DNA from: Epinephelus fuscoguttatus
Taxonomy: Eukaryota; Chordata; Actinopteri; Perciformes; Serranidae
DNA length: 64,000 bases
NCBI RefSeq assembly: GCF_011397635.1
Contig: NC_064761.1
Coordinates: forward strand, 29,615,643-29,679,642
Reading direction: 5' to 3'
Positions 37,263 through 48,784 of this stretch are shown here, piece by piece. Positions within the stretch are counted from its first letter, which is position 1. Each line of letters begins with the position of its first letter. A program made the translations under genes and the position numbers. The notes beneath the pieces are model-generated. The model saw nothing but the letters and a program-made list of their open reading frames with translations. It was not told the DNA's origin and made no database searches.

Positions 37263-37867
37263 CCATAGCTGAAGCCATGCTGCTGACATTGTACAGTATG
37301 ATTGGGAGGATGTGATCCAGGCCAGCAGGCAGGTAAGCAGGCAGTGGCTGCGCCTCAGAGAAGGAGGGCTGGGCCACACAGTTAGGCGCCAACCAGGTTT
37401 GGGGGGGGGGGGGGAGGAAGGAAGTTGTGCATGTTCATGTCTGCTTGTCTTCTCCCATACTGTGGGCTGGCTGGCAGTGACAGGCCGCCCGGGTGGCAGG
37501 CCTGTCACAGGCCTCTCAGCGCTGCTGTCACAGACCATTGTGGCAGTGTGGAATTGATGAGGAGCAGTAACAGAATGACTAAGGGCTGCTGAGAAACCGG
37601 AACGGGAAGACAAGGAGACGAGAAGAGGAAGCTAAGGAGGAAGAGAACTCAAGCTGCAGGTAAATATGTAAGGCAAAATAAAATTGGACAGTAAAGGTTT
37701 TGTGAGGCTTTGCAGAGCATCTAACAGTGAGGACATGAAAGATTGTTGATGCTCAAAGGATCAGAAATTGTAGTCTAAAATGTCAACCAGTTTTCCTAAT
37801 CTTTAAAGAACTTATTTGAAGGAAAACTTTGCCAGATATGTATCATAACAATGTGGGTAGTATGTGT
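37263..37867. other. Intergenic, nothing recognised
   Basis: GC-rich 37300-37560 includes a G homopolymer near 37400-37413. No exon or repeat end was recognised. Confidence 0.4.
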
Positions 37868-37875
37868 AAATGAAC

Positions 37876-38608
37876 TAGGGATGTCAGTTTCAGTCAATTC
37901 TATTTTTGAAGGGTCGACATCCATTAAGAAGTAACTGACTGGTTGATAAAAAAATAAAATAAAATAAAATAAAATAAATAAGGAAAAGAGGCCTTTCCTT
38001 TTAGTCCAGCGCTCTTTTGACTCATTGAGCTTTAGTGCTGCATTTCCATGCGCCATCCATTTAGAGGTATTGAAATTTTAATGTTTTGACGTTCATTTGG
38101 GTTTCTTTTGGCGAGTTACGTTGGCTAGCTATGCTGCTCATTTGCCGATTACAGCCATTAATGCCATTCCGCACGTTCCTGCGGAAACATTGTGCCCACT
38201 CTCGGGTGTCCTTCAAGGTCGCCCTAGTGAGTGAGGGACTTCATTTTGAAGCTGTAAAACCCTTTCAGCATTGTTTACAATGTTAGCACCACTAGCCGTG
38301 CCGACACTGCTAACGGCTGCAACAGAGCTAACAGTAATAAGATGGTCAACAATGCTAAATAGCTTTTATGGCTCAAAATTGAGACTGGAAGTTGGGCACA
38401 GTGGTTTCACAGCAATGCTGATGAGTCGGGACAGTGTTACTAACGGTAATAGCCTGATGTGCGGTGCCACAAACGCTAGCTACATCCGCCAGAACTGGGT
38501 GGTGCACAGTGCAGTAAACTGAAGAGTAGCAAAATTAACCTATAGACTGACATGTGTAAGCGGATAAGAATATTCTCTGTGGTTAACAGTAAACAGTTGA
38601 CATCCCTA
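37876..38608. mobile_element. Non-autonomous hAT-like element with exact 8-bp target duplication
   Basis: The left end is TAGGGATGTCAG and the right end TTGACATCCCTA, inverted termini of about 11 bp. The element is flanked by identical AAATGAAC at 37868-37875 and 38609-38616. An 8-bp duplication with short imperfect termini is the hAT superfamily pattern. It is 733 bp long, contains an (AAAAT)n tract at 37950-37981, and has no transposase frame. Confidence 0.85.
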
Positions 38609-38616
38609 AAATGAAC

Positions 38617-38940
38617 TATGGTAAACTCTGCTCCATCTTACCAGCGCCCAGATCTCCCTGCTCATCTCCAACCTCTTGGGCTGTTTGTTGGAAGGAGGCC
38701 AAGTAATGCTCCAAAGTTATGCTAAATTTTGGCAAGGAAATAAGGAACATTGCCATTTTTCAAAATGGTGTACTTAAATATTTCTGCATACTGGGATCCA
38801 TAAACAGTCTTGAAATTGCAAAAATTGGGTATGACTGGAAAACTGAAAGCCATACACTTTTTACACTATTTCAGTTCTGCACACAGTTTGACCAATATTT
38901 AATTAAAGAAGCTCTCAAGATTGAATGAATAAATGAAAAG
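38617..38940 (+). repeat. Dispersed repeat related to the one at 36380
   Basis: GTAATGCTCCAAAGTTATGC, TAAATTTTGGCAAGGAA and CATTTTTCAAAATGGTGTAC at 38700-38775 parallel ATTGCTCCAAAGTTAGGC, TAAATTTCAGCAAG and CATTTTCAAAGGTGTC at 36420-36485. The rest is diverged. Confidence 0.5.
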
Positions 38941-39959
38941 GTTTTTTTTGTTCACTCCTTATCTGATCTTATGATTTAATACCTTTTCTAAAATCATTCA
39001 TTGGACGGCATTTTTTCAGCCCAGGACACACTACCCGATTACCTCTGCTTTCAAAATAAGAAAACAAGGTCTTTACAAGAGATACAAGTACAAGTAGATA
39101 CAAAGCACTTGTGGGTGATTAAATGACCTCCCCTTTGAAAATGTTGTCTCCCTGCCTGTATTTCTTAACGGCGGCCTGCATATTCCCGCTTGGTTGTGGA
39201 CTTTCCACGTCTACATATGACGTGCAAGGCACCTTGCTGACTGACATGACACCATGTCAACTTCAGCCTGTAACATGCATTATGTCTTTTCATTTAGCTC
39301 CAATTTCAAAAGTATTTGCATCTTTCTACTGCATAGACAGACTAGTTTTATGAAAAGAACATCTTTCCAGCAGTGAAATACATCTTTAAATATCAGTGTT
39401 TGCAGGACATTGATAAAATGATACAGTTACTGCGCTCTTGGATGGAGGCTCTTCGGCACTCCCTCGTCTTTTCTTCACGTTATCAGGAAAATTCAAAGTG
39501 TCCTTTAAAGTCAAGCTCCCATTTAACACGTGCAGACAGAGGAGTTGTTGCTTCCCATCTGGTCTTCCTTGGAAAAGTCTCGGATTGATTATAATCAGAC
39601 TTGGACCAAATGGTTTTAAAAAGCTCAAGGGTAAATGTTTCAGACGAGTGAAAAATATCTAGACTGCAACATCATAACTGTGATGATGTCATGTAAGTTA
39701 TTATGTTAGAGAAAGAGAACACTTAGGTGACTTTCTGACATTGATTACATGACGAACGCCACCCATCATTACAGAATGTGGGCACTCCGTCAAGAGCTCA
39801 ACAATACTTCTGACACAATAAATATCTATAATCCCTGGCATGTTCCAGGCACTCTGTCCAGCTTTGGGTCCCCCGAAAACCACTCAGTCCCCCCATCCCC
39901 CAACTCCACCCACCTGCTACTCCAGGACGGTTAAAACAAACAGTATTTACAAATAAAGT
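38941..39959. other. Intergenic, nothing recognised
   Basis: No gene, repeat end or RNA gene recognised. AATAAATATCTATAATCCC near 39818 is not linked to any exon. Confidence 0.45.
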
Positions 39960-40690
39960 CTGGTCTTAACCTCTCTTTCCGCTGAATCTGCTCTCCCTTT
40001 CTTACTCCTCTCCAATTATCCTAATCCTTCCATCCACTCTGTGATGTTTCCTCTCTTTTTTTCCCCCCTCCGACAGCCGCCAAGGGATGTAACGGCTGAT
40101 GTACAAAGGGTAATGGTCCTCCTCTTCCTCCTTGCACCCCTGCTTTCCTCTCCTGTTGGTTTGCTCGGTGGCTCTCCCTCCCCTAATTCAATTCAACATG
40201 CTTTTCTTGGCTTGACCGGCTCCTGTCTTCATTCAACAATTTTTCCCTCTGCCTCCTCCATTTCTTCTCTGACCTCCTTGCTTTCTCCATTAAATCCTTC
40301 TTCGCTCTCTTTTTTCAGAACTCCTTTTTTAGTCTCTTCTCCCACTCTTCATCAACTCCCGGCATCTCTCTCTCTCTCTCTCTCTCCCCTCTTTCTGTGT
40401 CTCTTGCTCCCAGTTGCTGTGTTTTTAGTGCTGCCTCTGATTTGCAACCTCTGGATGTACCCCGTCCTGCTCTCCTTCTCCGGGCCATCTGCCTCCCTCA
40501 GAGGGAGCAGCTCACTGGGGCTGAGAGGGGTCACGCCAGGGTGAGGGATATCACTTCTCCTCTATCTCTTTCTACCTTTCCTCACCATATTCACCCACTG
40601 ACTCCATCTCTTTCTCTCTCTTCTTGTCTTCTTCTTGTTGTCCTCTCTAGACATCCCTCCTTCCTCTCTCGCTCTTCCTTCTCCTTTTCC
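39960..40690. repeat. Pyrimidine-rich tract
   Basis: About 730 bp of strongly C+T-biased plus-strand sequence, including (CT)n at 40371-40388. Long open frames of 167 and 182 residues here are low-complexity Ser/Leu/Pro/Phe runs produced by the bias, not genes. Confidence 0.75.
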
Positions 40691-41004
40691 TCTTCAATCA
40701 ACATAAATGATTTGCTGAAATCCTCCAGAAGCACATCAGGCCAAAATATCTTTCCAAGTCTACCTTTAAAAGTGTCACTTCACTATGAGACGCATGCATT
40801 TGGAAATAAAAATGATATTTATGATTTAGACCTCTCTGATATTCTGCACGCTGTATATATGGGACATTTAAAGGCACACACATGTCTCTTTTATGCCAGC
40901 ACAGGAAGGATTTATGCAAGAAAGTGTGAGTGCAGGAGTGTGTGAGTGCTGATGGATGACTGTAAATGTGTCAAGGAGATGCTGTTAAAGGTCTCTGTAT
41001 ACAC
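40691..41004. other. Spacer between skewed tracts
   Basis: Mixed-composition sequence without a recognised feature. Confidence 0.4.
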
Positions 41005-41510
41005 TGATGCAGACAGAGAGAGTGTGTGATGAGGAGGGAGGAAACAAAAGGGAGAAGATGGAGAAACAGAGAGAAAAAGAGAAGCCGGCCGGTTTGTGTT
41101 CTTGTGGGGGGCAACTGAGGGGATCGTCTTCCCCCCTCGGCCCCTCCCTGGCCCCAGTCAGAAGCCTCCAGGGGTCCCTGGGTTCCTGAGGAAAAACATC
41201 TCGGCCCCCATCACCCCTGAACCCAGCGCTGGGCTGTTTACCTTGGCCTGGCTGCCTGACAGCTTTACTGATGTTACATACAGGCACACAGGGACCCTGA
41301 TTCAGAGAGGGAGCAGGAGCACAGGGAGAAAGGAGGAGGTGGAGGAGGAGGAGAGCGGGATGGATGAGGAATGGAGGAGTGAGGAGGATGGAGCACAAGT
41401 GACGAGGATGGAGGATGGAGGGGAGGACGAATGGCACAAGCTGAGGTGAAAAAGGAGAGAATATAGAGGAGGTGGGAGAAGGAGAGGTGTGAGGGAGCGA
41501 GAGTGTTAGC
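41005..41510. repeat. Purine-rich tract around a GC-rich core
   Basis: 41005-41085 and 41305-41510 are G+A-biased on the plus strand (GGAGGTGGAGGAGGAGGAGA). They bracket a GC-rich, non-repetitive core at 41090-41290. The skew is opposite to that of 39960-40690. Confidence 0.7.
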
Positions 41511-43978
41511 TTACTCTGATCTTAATCACCACGATCAGATCCATTTGGGGAGATCTCCAGAGGAGAAAGCTGTTCAGAGGGCAACAGAGTGCACACTGAG
41601 TACACACCGAGAAGAAATATTGCCGGCGAAAAGTCTGCACTGGAAATACAGGCATTAATTTTCATCAGCTTTCTAAGTAGATCGCTGTGTATATAAAGCA
41701 ATATTTTGTTTTTAGGATCATTGCTCAGTGTAGTATGTGAGATTTGAAAAGCAAATGTGGGATGGAGACTCAATATTTTGACAGGAGCTAACGTTACTCA
41801 TTACAGTGTGGTGCAGAAATGTATAGGCACTTTCCATACTGTTCATGGGGAGAGAATGGGGCAGGGCGGGGGCCACTGCCACTCACTATACAAATGTTGA
41901 CACAAGTATAGCATATCTGTTTTAAATATATGAGCATTATCTATTTGGAAACAAAGAAACATAAACAAACAACTATGATTTATGACTTCGGATTGTGCAA
42001 TAGGGAGCAGAATTTGTTAGAAACATCCCAGATGGACAATTTTTTGGCAGTTAGTGGAGGAACAGAAAACAAGGAAACACGCTCCTTTTGATGATGATGT
42101 GAAATTTATATTCATCTTTCACTGTTTCTGGACAAAACTTCCCCTCATGCCTGGCAGTTTGTCTATTTGTAGGCGTTTGTTTGTCCATTTCTGAGCCGTG
42201 ATGCTGGGCCGGGCTGGGCCACAGGGGTTTCTGCGATGGGGTGGGAGGTCTGTGTTTTGCAGCTCAGAGCTCTAAGTCTTGTTTGTCTGTCCTGAGCAGC
42301 TGGACAAGCTGTAATAATACAAACGGGCCTTTGAACAGGCTGCTGTGTTGTGCCGCTCTAGCTTAGGTTACATCCCACACACACACTTGTTCGCTCAGAT
42401 ACACACATATGACGGGCAGACTGGCAACCGCACGTACAGGCACACAAAGTTCGGCCAAAAACACGCGTTCACAGGCTCGTCAACAAAGGTGGATGTGCAG
42501 ATGTCCGTGCAGCACTAATATGCATCGCTGATCACAACGAAACAAGCCTGCACTGATCTCTGCCTAACTGTGATTGATCACCATAAACTGGGCCGTCACT
42601 TGGCCTGTTTGTCTGTCTCCTCTGTTTGTTTGTTTGTTTGTTTGTGTGGGCAGACGGGTGGCTTGCTTGTTGTTTGTTTACGGCTGATCATTTGTAACAA
42701 TAAATCATTAGGGAGGGACACACACAAACACACACACACGCATTTGAGCCCCCCTGGATTGTTTCCACTCCTCTAAAACTGATTTAGGCTTACACAAACA
42801 CTTCAGGCTCACTGCGCTGTCACCCTCGCACACTGGAAGCTGCAGCTCCCGCCGAGAGGGAAAAAAAAAAAAAAAAAGGGGACATAGTTGAGTGCCACCC
42901 CACTCCACTACACTGACGGATGACTTCCTCTGTTGTTATGTAATGGAGTTCAGGGCTTCACCTGCCCTGGACGGGCCGGGCCAGTGGCCTCTGTACACAC
43001 ATCAGGATATGAGAGGACAGGGAATTGGTCTGTGGGTTTCTGGGTCACTACTCTGGGGAGCTACATCAATGCCAGTTGGGGAAAAGAGGGGAGGGGGTTG
43101 GGGGTGTTCGTGTATACAGTATGTCAATACGGATTTCATCTAATGCAGGAAACCACTCAGATTAATGTTTCTTTACTGGCTCTTGTGTTGTTTTTTATCA
43201 GTTTAACCTCTGCAGTAAAAGGTGTGTTACAACCATCAGTGTTGCTCTGTTCCCAACATAACTTGCAATTTCCCATTATTGACATTGTTGTCTCCCCCTA
43301 CAGCTGGGATTTGAAATAGCGGGTGTCATCAAAGTTTAATCAGGAAAAATCATTGATAACAACCTGCGTGCATCGTAAGTGTGACGGCCTTTAACAGGGT
43401 TGGGTCTGCAGTGCACAATATGATTCATATCACAAACTGAACATCCTGCATCTGGATAAAAGCTCTGTTTTGATCTTTATTAAGTGCTGAAGTGTACTGA
43501 CTTTACCTGAATCTGGATGTGCCAATGGAGAGACAGCTGGGGAGGGACTCGGGCTGCGATCAGCTTGGATTATCCAGCCATGGGTGAAACAGAGTTGAAC
43601 ATCTGGTCACAAAGACAGCCGAGTTTGCATTACTCATCCTTGACAGCACGAGCATGTGGAAGAGACAGAGACGAGTAGACAGATGATTTTACAAATTATT
43701 CATGTGTTAAAAAGAGCTCGGCTGCGAGTCAGTGCTGTCAATCCCACTGAGAGATGACATTAGAACATCTTGAAAGCCAGAGAGCAATATATTTCTCTGA
43801 AGAACAGTTCTGCCAAATCAGCACTAAAATGGGAGTACATATATTTTGCTTATGAGGGACAGTTGGTGAGTAAGAGGAATTCAGTGAGACTTAGAAAACT
43901 GGTTACTGCAACTTTACTGTGAGATGGGCATTCAACTGAACATTTACTTCAGACAAGCCTTCTCTGTTCTTAATCTAA
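41511..43978. other. Intergenic, nothing recognised
   Basis: No gene recognised. It holds a (TTTG)n run near 42625-42645, a short CA tract near 42720-42740 and an A homopolymer near 42861-42877. Two GGGCCGGGC-type GC patches lie near 42208 and 42975. Confidence 0.45.
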
Positions 43979-44215
43979 ATGAATGAATGACTTTATGTCT
44001 CGCTTTAAACGCGATTATTGCAATTTAAATTTGACCAGATCTAAACATTTCAATGAATGTGACTTTAAAAACAGTGTGTTGGTGTGTTTCCTGTACCCAA
44101 CACTGTGTACTGGCCTGATTGCTCTGTTTTGAAGGATGTATAATGGTTGTATGTTGCTTTTGTAAGTAAGCTCGAAGGTGTAATAAATCACAAAAATTAC
44201 TTCAAATGTTTTCAA
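43979..44215 (-). pseudogene. LINE (non-LTR retrotransposon) 3' fragment, reverse-transcriptase C-terminus
   Basis: The minus-strand frame at 44015-44215 contains IQPLYILQNRAIRPVHSVGY followed by RKHTNTLFLKSH and LDLVKFK. This is the typical C-terminal end of a jockey/L2/Rex-like LINE reverse transcriptase (YILQ-RAIR-I ... H..PLF ... L.LVKFK). The frame stops, and a short (ATTC)n-like run follows on the minus strand (43979-43992), like a LINE 3' tail. The catalytic domain is missing, so this is a 5'-truncated dead copy. Confidence 0.75.
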
Positions 44216-45609
44216 GTGGAGTCTTTGTTTCTTCTGAGTTTGTTTCTTATGTATGGAATTAAGGCAAAATAAAGCTTAGTTTTCACTGGTGGAAATGGTT
44301 TCCAATTGAGCAAAAGGAACAGGTACTGCTCAAATAAAAGAAACCCAGTACTATTCCAGCACAAATAAAGCAGAGACCTCTTTATAGGGAGGAGAGGACA
44401 GAAAAACATTCATTAGAGCTAACCTACTGAACTTAACAAAGGAAACAAAATATGTCCACACTGCTAAACGCACTAGAAAAATAACTAGACAAGCAAGCAA
44501 ATAAGAAATCATCAGCAAACACAGTTTCCTACCTAATTCAAGGTTCAAGATCCTCCAGTGGCAGGCGTCATGTTTTCCCACATTCACTGGCAAGCCTACT
44601 ATGGATCTCTACAGGCTAAGCAGACCTACATATTACATATATACTATCATTCAACCAATATAATGCTACATTGAAGTAATAATTTTCAAACAAGATAAGG
44701 TTATTAATGAGTTTTCTTATGGCTGCAGTAGTGCCATTCCCAACAAGGCGCATTATGCCGCACTTCCTGTATTTCCCCGGTGCCCTCTGACCTCTCAGTA
44801 AGTGCATTGCTCCCGGAGAGAGAAACTACTCCCCCTACTGTCCACGGTCCACGATACATGTTGTCAGTAAATATTAACCACAATGTGTCTCATTACACAA
44901 CGGCTGTCAACAAGCTGTGCGTGATTTTGAGCCAAAGTGCTTTAAAGTTTGTTGTACGGTGGCCGCGAAGATACATGTTAGAGAACAGACCCTGCATTCA
45001 CGTGGTGTAGGAATAATCGAAAATAAGAGTTCCTGACTGGGAAAATATACGTTAACGCCCCCTCGTGTCAGAATAACAACTTGTGTTTTTTTTCTTTTAT
45101 TTGAGCAGGGGTTTCTTTTGATTGTGTTGTTTTTGAGTTTTTAATTTGATTATGTTGAAGGTGATGACCCATGCCCCTAATAAAATACAACGGTTCTTCA
45201 GTGTTGTTTCCTAATATATCTGAAAGCTCATGAACACACCTAAGACAGAGTAGCAACTCGGGAAATACGACCATCCGGGAAGCACATGAATGCAGCATTG
45301 AACTTCTAACCGGGGAGGCATGCTATATTTATCGGGCCGTCCCGGACTTAAAAATACACAGAGCAACAGGGGGAGACTTTTATTTTGTAGCCAAGGAGGC
45401 AACAAAACAAGCATACCCAACAACAAGGCGGAAGAAGACGAGTGAATATTGAACAGCGGTTTGTTTGACAACCGAAATTAGCGTTAACAGCTAGCAGTGA
45501 ACTTCACATGACATTATTCACAACTCGGATTAATTTTTTTTTATGACAAACAACTTTTAATATTGATAGTTACACCCTTACGGATTAAAGGAATATAGAT
45601 AATCGAGGA
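44216..45609. other. Intergenic, possible promoter region of the exon at 45610
   Basis: No exon or repeat end recognised. The final 850 bp has more CpG than the sequence before it and includes CACTTCCTG (an ETS-like core) at 44761. This fits a promoter for the downstream candidate exon but does not prove one. Confidence 0.35.
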
Positions 45610-45646
45610 ATGGACACAAATTCGGATTTTTTTGACTACTTCAAAG
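45610..45646 (+). CDS. Candidate first coding exon of an unidentified gene
   Basis: The ATG at 45610 has a strong context (G at -3, G at +4) and opens twelve codons reading MDTNSDFFDYFK plus one base. It ends at a consensus splice donor AAAG|GTAAGT (donor GT at 45647-45648). The protein start is acidic and aromatic. I do not recognise the gene and found no convincing second exon downstream in the window. It could be a true short first exon with a long intron, or a chance ATG-donor pairing. Confidence 0.4.
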
Positions 45647-45814
45647 GTAAGTTAAGGAGTCAACACCTTTTCATGTCTCTCCTGTCAAACAAACCACCAT
45701 GCTGGTAAATGTGAATGAAATTAACATTTGTGCTCATGGTTCCTGAGAGTTGAATTGAGCGGTTGAATTGTGGAGATTTTAACTAAGCTAACGATGTAGC
45801 ATGTCCGTACTGAC

Positions 45815-46014
45815 CAGAGGTGGGTAGAGTAGCCAAATATTGTACTCAAGTAAGAGTACTGATACTTTAGAACAATATTACTCAAGTAAAAGTAAAAAGT
45901 AGTCATCCAATTAATTACTTGAGTAAGAGTAAACGAGTATTTGGTGAAAAAACTACTCAAGTACTGAGTAACTGTAGAGTAACGAATATATTTTTATATA
46001 TATTGCACACACAC

Positions 46015-46074
<60 letters not shown>

Positions 46075-46263
46075 GTACACACACACACACACACACACAT
46101 ACATATATATATATATTTTATATATTGTTGCTTTAAAACAATATAACTCAAGTAAAAGTAAAAAGTATTTTGCATTAAAACTACTCTGAAAAGTACAGTT
46201 TATCCAAAAAGTTACTCAAGTGAATGTAACTGAGTAAATGTAACTAGTTACTACCCACCTCTG
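45815..46263. mobile_element. hAT-like MITE with exact 8-bp target duplication and internal microsatellites
   Basis: The left end CAGAGGTGGGTAGAGTAGCC and right end CTACCCACCTCTG form inverted termini of 13 bp. Identical GTACTGAC flanks lie at 45807-45814 and 46264-46271. Length is 449 bp. The interior carries (AC)n-(AT)n-(AC)n-(AT)n between 46006 and 46116. No transposase. If the exon at 45610 is real, this element is in its first intron. Confidence 0.9.
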
Positions 46264-46271
46264 GTACTGAC

Positions 46272-46847
46272 AAGTTTAAACATTAAACGTTATATTTTGA
46301 CGCGCTATGCTAGGCAAGCTAACCTTAGCTTGGTGTAGAATTAGCTCAGTGGTGACCCCAGCGGTGGGCTTTAAAGAGGTTTTAATATTTGGAAAGGCAG
46401 TATTTTGTTTATTTGAAGTCAGATTAAAAGCCACTGTCCCAGACCCCGCCTTGTTAGTTTAATTTTTAGCCTTTCATTCATAATTTCAGGGTGACACAGG
46501 AGAGACAAGTGCTAGCTGCTAGCTTGTCATTCTGGTTTTGCAAGCTTCAAAACTGTATTTATTGTCTGAATGACAGTTTCATAGTTAAAAGCTAAGACTT
46601 GATGTATTTAAAATCAAACAAAACCCCTAAATGACCCTCAGCAAAAAATAACGAATCCCCTATATCCCACTGCAGGACTGCTGCAGTGAGAAATTTATTG
46701 TTTGGGGTTTTATTTCCTGTGTAAATGCCCTTACCACCTGGTTAATCTTCATCATTTTGAGGCTCATGGCCCAGTCATGCAGTCTAAAATGTCAACCAGA
46801 ATGCTTTTATCAGTGATATTGGTGGGATTCATGATTTTGAGTAACCA
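46272..46847. other. Intergenic or intronic, nothing recognised
   Basis: No exon with good splice sites and no repeat end was seen. Confidence 0.4.
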
Positions 46848-47305
46848 CAGGGTGTCTGCAGGTCCTTAAAAAGTCTCAAAACTAAATTTTTTATAGCAAT
46901 AAGGCCTTAAAAGTCATTAGATAGTTTTAAACTTTCATTTGGGAGGGCTTAATTGCTACAGACATCTTATCTTATGTCATTTATCCATTTTTTAAATTTC
47001 TTTCTGTGAAAAGCAGTGAAGCTTTTCTATTCAAAAGTTACAAATCCTTATAAAAGACTATAATACTGTCATTTTACTTCATACCTGCACTTACCTGTTG
47101 GCAAAATGTAGATAATCTTTACTCGCTCCAGTGACCATATTCACACAAAACACCTGCCCCTGCACAAGACCACATATATACTTCTTACCTGCAATGCTTA
47201 AAAAACACGATTTGTCCAAAATAGTGTCCTAAATTTGGTTAAAAGGTGTCTTGAATGGTTTTTAAAAGCATTAAATTTAACTGTCTAATACCTGTAGACA
47301 CACTG
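46848..47305. mobile_element. MITE with inverted termini and diverged 8-bp target duplication
   Basis: The left end is CAGGGTGTCTGCAGGTCCTT; the right end, reverse complemented, is CAGTGTGTCTACAGGTATTA. Flanks AGTAACCA (46840-46847) and AGTCACGA (47306-47313) agree at 6 of 8 positions, consistent with an old hAT-type insertion. A fragment of the same family lies at 21125-21231. Confidence 0.7.
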
Positions 47306-48784
47306 AGTCACGATGGACATGACAGACTGGATGACCATGACGTTTTGTGCACCTAAAGAAAGTGCAAGTCTTTGTCTTTGTCAAAGGATAACATGGCCAA
47401 CAGCTGACATAATAACTTACACAATGCATTGCCAACAGAAACAGACATAATAGCATTCTGTTTTTTGTGATATGCTGTAGTACTATTATTCCTTTTGCTG
47501 CTCATAATAAATCCAGCTATGGCCGAAACAATAGCACAGACCCTGAAAAAGAGAATGGGAGGGTGAGAGAAAGGGAAGGGAAACATAAAGAACAAAACAC
47601 AGGGACAGCAAAATGATGTTGTAAAAAAAAATGTGTCTCTGTCTTGTCCTTTAATCCCCTTGCTGCCCTCTGCTACTGAATTCGAGGCTTTGTTGTAAGT
47701 TTGTAAGCTGTTTCTCCGTGACCTCAACATCTGACCACTCTGTCCTCTACCTGCTATAAAACACATACTGAGGCACTACAGAATGCAAGTCAAGCCACAT
47801 CAGCAAAGACCAACAAGTAGGCCTCACAGTGTCCGCTTCAGCTGAGAGAGAAACCCTTTCCAAAACACTAGAGTATGTTATCACGCTGTTCGTTTGTCTG
47901 CCTCTGTTTGCACTTCCTCGTTTTTATGTCGAATTTATGTTGTGGGGAGATGTGTGCGCTCGTCCGAACACGGTGTGTGTGTATGTAGGTGCACGCTGGC
48001 AAGTCCTCGCACCATTTATCAGCCTCCTATTTACTTGTGAACGTTTGTGGGAGTGCACATGACACGGTTCATCTGTCTCGCTCTCGCCACGTTTTGTTTT
48101 CACATGGCATGCTGGGATTTTTTTTTGTCGTGTTTGGTTTGTGACTCCTCAGCCACAGTCTTCATTAGATAATGAAGGGGAACAGTATTTGTGGTGGGAA
48201 GGTGAAGGTCAAAACAGTGTTTGGAATACACACGCATGACTGATCGGTCAGCCGTGTTGAGTTGTGCAGAGTCTGATGAGTCAGCAAAAACAACGGCTGT
48301 ATGTTTTCTGGAGGAGAAGCTAGCTAGAGTCTAGTTTTGTCTTTATGGCCAATGTTATGTTTGTTTTACAGGGGTCTAAGATGTATTATTTGGGTCCTTA
48401 CCTTTTGGTTAACTGCAAAATATTAATGCAATGTATTTGGAAGTTAACCCCAAGCTGTCAGTACATTTTTGTTTTTCTTCTTACAATGTTTTTTGTGGTC
48501 ATTTAAGGAAGATATAGTTATTAAAGTGATAAATAAGCTTTATCAAGGTAAACCCCTAACCCCAAAAGCCCCCATCATTCCAGTAGGCTGCTGAGGTGCT
48601 ACTCCTGAATCTTTTTATTCTGTACTTTTTGAGCTTTGGATTAAGAAGAGTCAACTAACAGTGAGTAGCAGCATGACATCGGTGCTTCGATATGCCAACT
48701 TTTTCAACTAAGCCAAGAGTTATAAGTTTTTATTTCAACTCGATCACCCCCAAAAAATGTTGGCATTATAGCAAACTATGGATA
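47306..48784. other. Intergenic or intronic, nothing recognised
   Basis: A 137-codon minus-strand frame at 47353-47766 has no domain or splice support. Nothing else was recognised. Confidence 0.4.

Noticed and set aside
40041..40945. Overlapping open frames of 167 and 182 codons
   Set aside because: They lie in a pyrimidine-rich tract, translate to low-complexity Ser/Leu/Pro/Phe, and have no domain or splice context.
47353..47766. 137-codon minus-strand frame
   Set aside because: Mixed low-complexity content and no domain, splice or promoter evidence.
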